Assembly (NCBI GenBank): GCA_030824835.1
Contig: JAPJRA010000065.1
Span: 1 to 10,789 of the forward strand
DNA length: 10,789 nt
Origin: Geminicoccaceae bacterium
Lineage (GTDB): Bacteria; Pseudomonadota; Alphaproteobacteria; Geminicoccales; Geminicoccaceae
Direction of reading: 5' to 3'
Of this stretch, positions 9,593 to 10,789 are shown one piece after another. The notes under the pieces are model-generated. The model did no database searches. It had not been told where the DNA came from and saw only the letters and a program-made list of their open reading frames with translations. Positions within the stretch are counted from its first letter, which is position 1. Each line of letters begins with the position of its first letter. The position numbers and the translations under genes were made by a program.

Positions 9593-10789
<1,197 letters not shown>

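Overview
The window is uniformly GC-rich, with tightly packed genes and short or overlapping gene junctions. It looks like a chromosomal segment of a high-GC proteobacterium, most likely an alphaproteobacterium. The pointers are an MlaE permease fused to an N-terminal STAS-like domain, an operon ending in a PqiC-type lipoprotein, an isoquinoline-oxidoreductase-like molybdoenzyme pair, and a tandem glycine riboswitch ahead of gcvT-gcvH-gcvP with a long single-chain P-protein. The assignment comes from gene content only; no rRNA or tRNA is present to confirm it.

Layout. Positions 1-54 hold the last codons of an upstream gene. A plus-strand gene (58-1251) follows, encoding a zinc-ribbon protein with a single C-terminal membrane anchor. 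After an AT-rich gap with a candidate promoter come two plus-strand genes (1334-1789 and 1793 onward) for a two-subunit molybdenum hydroxylase: a small protein with two [2Fe-2S] clusters and a large Tat-exported molybdopterin subunit. The large subunit has no stop where its family normally ends. Its frame runs through an 18-bp hairpin and about 210 bp into the convergent gene.

A minus-strand operon (7685 down to 4093) encodes an Mla/MCE-type lipid transporter: STAS-MlaE permease, MlaF-like ATPase, MlaD-like MCE protein and a PqiC-like outer-membrane lipoprotein. All three junctions overlap, two of them as 4-bp ATGA overlaps. The permease ATG has no visible ribosome-binding site and lies 7 nt from a good -10 candidate, so the message may be leaderless.

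The 417-bp divergent region (7686-8102) holds the mla promoter candidate, a 12-bp perfect palindrome, a gcv promoter candidate, and a two-aptamer glycine riboswitch leading into the glycine cleavage genes gcvT, gcvH and gcvP (the last cut by the window end). Glycine binding should induce these genes, which oxidise glycine to CO2, ammonia and methylene-tetrahydrofolate.

I found no convincing undescribed system. The items most worth a second look are the missing stop of the molybdenum subunit with its antisense extension, the possible leaderless mla message, and the palindrome between the two divergent promoters.
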